Shown here piece after piece: positions 60,500-64,000 of a stretch of 64,000 nucleotides of DNA. Made by a program: the position numbers and the translations under genes. Source of the DNA: RPQJ01 sp963754125 (GTDB lineage Bacteria; Pseudomonadota; Gammaproteobacteria; Steroidobacterales; Steroidobacteraceae). Each line of letters begins with the position of its first letter. Position 1 is the first letter of the stretch. The notes below the pieces were generated by a model that saw only the letters and a list, made by a program, of their open reading frames with translations, searched no databases and was not told where the DNA came from. The stretch lies in NCBI GenBank assembly GCA_963754125.1, contig CAVWEX010000003.1, forward strand, positions 1 through 64,000, given 5' to 3'.

Positions 60500-62230
60500 A
60501 TGTCGATCGCACTCGACCAGGTGACGAAGCGGTACCAGTCGGTACCGGTCGTCAACGACGTGTCGCTCAAGGTCGAGCAGGGCGAGTTCCTCGTGCTGCT
60601 CGGACCGAGCGGCAGCGGCAAGAGCACGCTGCTGCGCGCGATCGCCGGCCTCACCGAGATCGACCACGGGCGCGTCTCGCTGCACGGCCGCGACGTCACC
60701 GGCGTCTCGGCGCGAGAGCGGGAGGTCGGATTCGTCTTCCAGCATTACGCACTGTTCCGGCACATGACGGTGGCGCACAACATCGAGTTCGCGCTGCAGG
60801 TGCGCGGGGTGCGGGCGGCCGAGCGTCGAGCACGCCGGGATGAACTGCTGCGACTCGTCGCGCTCGACGGCTTGGCCGATCGCCTGCCCGGCGAGCTGTC
60901 GGGCGGACAGCAGCAGCGGGTGGCGGTGGCGCGCGCGCTCGCCCACCGGCCGAAGGTCCTGCTGATGGACGAGCCCTTCGGCGCGCTCGACGCCAAGATC
61001 CGCGAGGAACTGCGCCGGACCATCCGCCAGATCCAGCGCGAGCTCGGCATCGCCACCATCCTCGTCACCCACGACCAGGAGGAGGCGTTCGCGCTCGCCG
61101 ACCGCATCGGCGTGATGCACCAGGGCCGACTGCTCGAGTGCGGCCCGCCCGACGATCTCTACACGCGCCCGGCCACGCGCTTCGTCGCGACGTTCCTCGG
61201 CGCCGCGAACCTGCTGCTCGGCTACCGCCGGCCCGAGGGAGTCCGCTTCGCACCGCCGTCGACCGACGCGGCGCCGCCGCGCGAAGTCGTGGCGGTGCTG
61301 CGCCCCGAAGAGGTCGAGCTCGCCGCCGCGGCCGATGCAGTGAGGTCGAACTTCGTAGGATTCGGCGTGGTCGAGGAGGTCCTGTTCGGCGGCGCGGTCG
61401 AGCGGCTGCGGGTGCGCATGCCGCCAGACGGGCCGATGCCGGTGGCCCCCGGACGCGACGACGCCGCGGGCGCGCTGCTCGAGGCATCGCGCACGCTGCC
61501 GGAACAACGCCAGTTGCCGGTCGCGACCGGGCAACGCGTCGCCGTCGGGGCCCGTCGCATCCACGTGCTGCCGACGCCGATCTCGAGCTTTACGCTCGTC
61601 TCCGAGGACGAGGCCCGGGCGAACGGGCTGCGCCGCTCGCCGCTGCTTGCCACGCTGGCGGATCGAATGCAGACCCGCGTCAAGGTGCGGTTGGCGCCCG
61701 ATGCAGCGGCGCCGCCCGGCATGCCGGTGGTCGCAGCGGGGCCGGGCAGCGCCCGGTCCGTCGCCTGGCAGCTCGACCACGGCGCCGAGCAATTGCTCTG
61801 CCTGCCGGAGTCCGCGCCCGTGCCGGGGCACGTGGTGATCTTCACCGCGGACGCCGCGGCGCGTAGTCGCACGTTCGCGGTTGCCGCGAGCCTGCTCCGG
61901 CACATTCCTGCGGAGGCGGTCTATCTCCTGATTCACCCTGCGGACACGCCGCAGTCGGACCGGGCGGAGGCGATGCGAGCACTGCTCGATGCCCGCTCCG
62001 CAGCGCTCGCCGATCACGGGCTCGACATGCGTACCGAGATTCGGCTCGGCGATCCGGTTCCCGAGCTGATGCGCGAGCTGCTCGCGCACGAGCCTGCGAT
62101 GCTGGTGGTCGGTATCGGCGCGGAATCGGCTGCGGCCACGGAATGGCTGACGCAGTTGATCGAGGGCCCGGTGCAGCGGCCCGTGCTGATCGTCCGGGCG
62201 CCGGCCGCCGGGCGATCCGTCGAGAACTGA
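60500..62230 (+). CDS. cysA: Sulfate ABC transporter ATPase with extra C-terminal USP-like domain
   Basis: A 576-residue protein. Residues 1 to about 355 are a CysA-type ATPase: Walker A GPSGSGKST (about 35-43), signature LSGGQQQR (133-140), Walker B LLMDEP, switch His in VTHDQEE, then a TOBE-like region (about 265-355). A further about 210 residues (from SSFTLVSEDEARANG) form an alpha/beta domain that resembles universal stress proteins (VYLLIHPADTPQSD; AMLVVGIGAESAAATEWLTQ then RPVLIVR). This addition is absent from ordinary CysA (about 350-365 residues). It precedes cysT by 2 nt. Regulatory nucleotide sensing is a guess. Confidence 0.88.
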   Translation: MSIALDQVTKRYQSVPVVNDVSLKVEQGEFLVLLGPSGSGKSTLLRAIAGLTEIDHGRVSLHGRDVTGVSAREREVGFVFQHYALFRHMTVAHNIEFALQVRGVRAAERRARRDELLRLVALDGLADRLPGELSGGQQQRVAVARALAHRPKVLLMDEPFGALDAKIREELRRTIRQIQRELGIATILVTHDQEEAFALADRIGVMHQGRLLECGPPDDLYTRPATRFVATFLGAANLLLGYRRPEGVRFAPPSTDAAPPREVVAVLRPEEVELAAAADAVRSNFVGFGVVEEVLFGGAVERLRVRMPPDGPMPVAPGRDDAAGALLEASRTLPEQRQLPVATGQRVAVGARRIHVLPTPISSFTLVSEDEARANGLRRSPLLATLADRMQTRVKVRLAPDAAAPPGMPVVAAGPGSARSVAWQLDHGAEQLLCLPESAPVPGHVVIFTADAAARSRTFAVAASLLRHIPAEAVYLLIHPADTPQSDRAEAMRALLDARSAALADHGLDMRTEIRLGDPVPELMRELLAHEPAMLVVGIGAESAAATEWLTQLIEGPVQRPVLIVRAPAAGRSVEN

Positions 62231-62232
62231 CC

Positions 62233-63075
62233 ATGGCCGGCGGCTTCCGCAAGCCGAGCGTGCTGCCGGGGTTCGGCCTGACCTTCGGCTTCACGACCTT
62301 CTTCCTGAGCGCGCTGGTATTGCTGCCCCTCGCCGCGCTGGTGCTCAAGGCCTCGGCACTCAGCTGGTCGGAGTTCGTCTCCATCCTGCTCGACGAGCGC
62401 TCGGTGGCTTCCTACCGGCTGTCGTTCGGGGCCGCGTTCCTCGCCGCGATCGTCAACGCAGTGTTCGGCTTCATCGTCGCCTGGTCGCTGGTCCGCTACG
62501 ACTTTCCCGGCCGGCGGCTGGTGGATGCCTTCATCGACCTGCCGTTCGCGATGCCGACCGCGGTCTCGGGCATCGCGCTCGCCACGGTGTTCTCGCCGTC
62601 CGGCTGGCTCGGACAGAAGCTCGCACTCGCCGGCGTGCAGGTCGCCTATACCTGGCTCGGCGTCGTCGTTGCGCTGATCCTGATCGGCCTGCCGTTCGTC
62701 GTGCGCTCCGTCCAGCCCGCGCTCGTCGAAGTGCAGCGCGACCTCGAGGACGCGGCCGAGACGCTCGGCGCCCGGCCGTGGCAGGTGTTCCGGCGCATCA
62801 TCCTGCCCGCCGTGCTGCCCGCGCTGCTCACCGGGTTCACACTGGCGTTCGCGCGCGGCATCGGCGAGTACGGTTCGGTGGTGTTCATCTCCGGCAACCT
62901 GCCGATGAAGACCGAGATCACGCCGCTGCTGATCGTCATCAAGCTCGAGCAGTACGACTACAACGGAGCCGCGGCGCTGGGCTTCATCATGCTGGTGATG
63001 TCGTTCCTGATGCTGTTCGCGATCAACCTCGTGCAGGCCTGGGGCCGGCGGCGACAGGCGGGGATGGGCCGCTGA
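62233..63075 (+). CDS. cysT: Sulfate ABC transporter permease CysT
   Basis: A 280-residue permease with six membrane helices (FFLSALVLLPLAALVLKAS first, FIMLVMSFLMLFAINLV last). The ABC-coupling EAA motif reads EDAAETLGARPWQVFRRIIL, and PTAVSGIAL with FARGIGEYGSVVFISGN are CysT signatures. The stop overlaps the cysW start (TGATG), so all three transport genes are coupled. No periplasmic binding protein gene is in the window. Confidence 0.93.
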   Translation: MAGGFRKPSVLPGFGLTFGFTTFFLSALVLLPLAALVLKASALSWSEFVSILLDERSVASYRLSFGAAFLAAIVNAVFGFIVAWSLVRYDFPGRRLVDAFIDLPFAMPTAVSGIALATVFSPSGWLGQKLALAGVQVAYTWLGVVVALILIGLPFVVRSVQPALVEVQRDLEDAAETLGARPWQVFRRIILPAVLPALLTGFTLAFARGIGEYGSVVFISGNLPMKTEITPLLIVIKLEQYDYNGAAALGFIMLVMSFLMLFAINLVQAWGRRRQAGMGR

Positions 63076-63926
63076 TGGCCGGCGCGGCGCCACGCACCGA
63101 GGTCCGTCCGCCCTCACGCAGCGCTCGTGTCACGCGCGCCGTGCTGGTGGGCACGTCGATCGCCTTCCTCGGACTGCTGCTGGTGGCGCCCCTCGGCGCC
63201 GTGCTCGCGCAGGGATTCGCAAAGGGCTGGCAGGCCTACCTCGGCAGCTTCGCCGACCCCGACACGCTTGCGGCCATCCGCCTGACGCTGCTCACCGCGG
63301 CGATCGTCGTGCCGGTCAACACGGTGTTCGGCATCTGCGCGGCCTGGGCGATCGCGAAATTCGAGTTCAAGGGCAAGAGCCTGCTGATCACGTTCATCGA
63401 CCTGCCGTTCGCGGTGTCGCCGGTGATCGCGGGCCTGGTCTTCGTGCTGCTGTTCGGCGCCCAGGGCTGGTTCGGCCCGTGGCTGCAGGAGCGCGACATC
63501 CAGGTCATCTTCGCGGTGCCCGGGATCGTCCTTGCGACCTTGTTCATCACGTTTCCCTACGTGGCCCGCGAGCTCATCCCGCTCATGCAGCAACAGGGCA
63601 GCGAGGAGGAGGAGGCCGCGATCACGCTCGGGGCGAGTGCCTGGGTGACGTTCCTGCGCGTGACGCTGCCCAAGATCCGCTGGGGCCTGCTGTACGGGGT
63701 TATCCTGTGCAATGCGCGCGCGATGGGCGAGTTCGGGGCCGTCTCCGTCGTCTCGGGACACATCCGCGGGCTCACCAACACCATGCCGCTGCAAGTGGAA
63801 ATCCTCTACAACGAGTACAACTTCGTCGCGGCCTTCGCGGTCGCCTCCCTCCTCGCCCTGCTCGCCATCCTGACGCTGGTGCTCAAGTCACTGGTGGAAT
63901 GGCGGTCGGGTCGGACGGCGGGCTGA
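63075..63926 (+). CDS. cysW: Sulfate ABC transporter permease CysW
   Basis: A 283-residue permease with six helices. Coupling motif EEEAAITLGASAWVTFLRVT; CysW-typical IDLPFAVSPVIAGLVFVLL and ARAMGEFGAVSVVSGHIRG. It pairs with CysT and CysA to import sulfate or thiosulfate. Starts at the cysT stop. Confidence 0.93.
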   Translation: MAGAAPRTEVRPPSRSARVTRAVLVGTSIAFLGLLLVAPLGAVLAQGFAKGWQAYLGSFADPDTLAAIRLTLLTAAIVVPVNTVFGICAAWAIAKFEFKGKSLLITFIDLPFAVSPVIAGLVFVLLFGAQGWFGPWLQERDIQVIFAVPGIVLATLFITFPYVARELIPLMQQQGSEEEEAAITLGASAWVTFLRVTLPKIRWGLLYGVILCNARAMGEFGAVSVVSGHIRGLTNTMPLQVEILYNEYNFVAAFAVASLLALLAILTLVLKSLVEWRSGRTAG

Positions 63927-64000
63927 CGCCGTGGCCCTGGAACAAGAGAAGCGCCCGAGCCGGCTGCGACGAGGGCTTCCGGGTCCCCAGACCCTCGGGC
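63927..64000. other. Edge region after cysW
   Basis: A GTG-started frame (VALEQEKRPSRLRR) begins at 63931 but is cut by the window edge and cannot be judged. The inverted repeat gggtc-ccca-gaccc at 63981-63994 may be a stem-loop. Confidence 0.25.

Noticed and set aside
1..64000. CRISPR arrays, tRNA/rRNA genes, IS elements, prophage
   Set aside because: I looked for evenly spaced direct repeats, cloverleaf-forming sequences, transposase and integrase motifs and found none.

Overview
The window is 64 kb of high-GC DNA, probably from a gammaproteobacterium; I infer a Xanthomonadales/Nevskiales-like lineage from gene content, not from a marker gene. Supporting features are the tesA/ybbA/ybbP module, a DUF2868 protein next to a DUF3482 GTPase, OxyR beside a PCu(A)C protein, a PEP-CTERM protein, a TonB receptor and a Marinobacter-type fatty acyl-CoA reductase. 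I saw no rRNA, tRNA, CRISPR array, transposase or phage gene.

Layout. 0.2-6.2 kb: M48 protease, then a minus-strand set of acyl-CoA ligase, cystathionine beta-synthase and cystathionine gamma-synthase/lyase. 6.2-10 kb: tesA-like esterase divergent from a YbbA/YbbP ABC pair. 10-16.7 kb: lipid-storage genes (patatin, phasin, a broken wax-ester-synthase-like fragment, fatty acyl-CoA reductase) and a DUF3011 protein. 16.8-26 kb: GFA protein, DUF2868/DUF3482 pair, secreted and PEP-CTERM proteins, divergent pyruvate kinase, lipid kinase, DUF4124 protein. 26-30.8 kb: korCAB, an NAD(P)-linked 2-oxoacid:ferredoxin oxidoreductase. 30.8-35.5 kb: an unusual chaperone/usher-like surface-fibre operon. 35.7-39.5 kb: PCu(A)C, OxyR, Nudix, hydroxyacid dehydrogenase, SDR. 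39.7-47.5 kb: a bidirectional NAD-linked [NiFe] hydrogenase operon with a duplicated diaphorase (hoxF-hoxU-hoxF-hoxU-hoxY-hoxH-hoxW). 47.5-52.5 kb: membrane protein, iodotyrosine-deiodinase-like nitroreductase, acyl desaturase, Fur-type TonB receptor. 52.5-57 kb: yajQ, TlpA-like lipoprotein, DUF2780 protein, HerA-like ATPase. 57.2-59.6 kb: a lower-GC patch of small unrelated genes. 59.5-64 kb: tyrosine phosphatase divergent from cysA-cysT-cysW, in which CysA carries an extra C-terminal domain.

Physiology. Hydrogenase plus NAD(P)-linked 2-oxoacid:ferredoxin oxidoreductase suggests an organism that exchanges electrons among H2, NAD(P)H and ferredoxin when oxygen is low. FadD, desaturase, phasin, patatin and acyl-CoA reductase point to lipid or PHA/wax storage. 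OxyR and a Fur-type operator indicate peroxide and iron responses.

Sequence quality. Many conserved genes are interrupted by a frame change, and in every case the net change equals a one-base insertion. This points to insertion errors in the assembly rather than true pseudogenes. For broken genes I give the full start-to-stop span and the approximate break positions.
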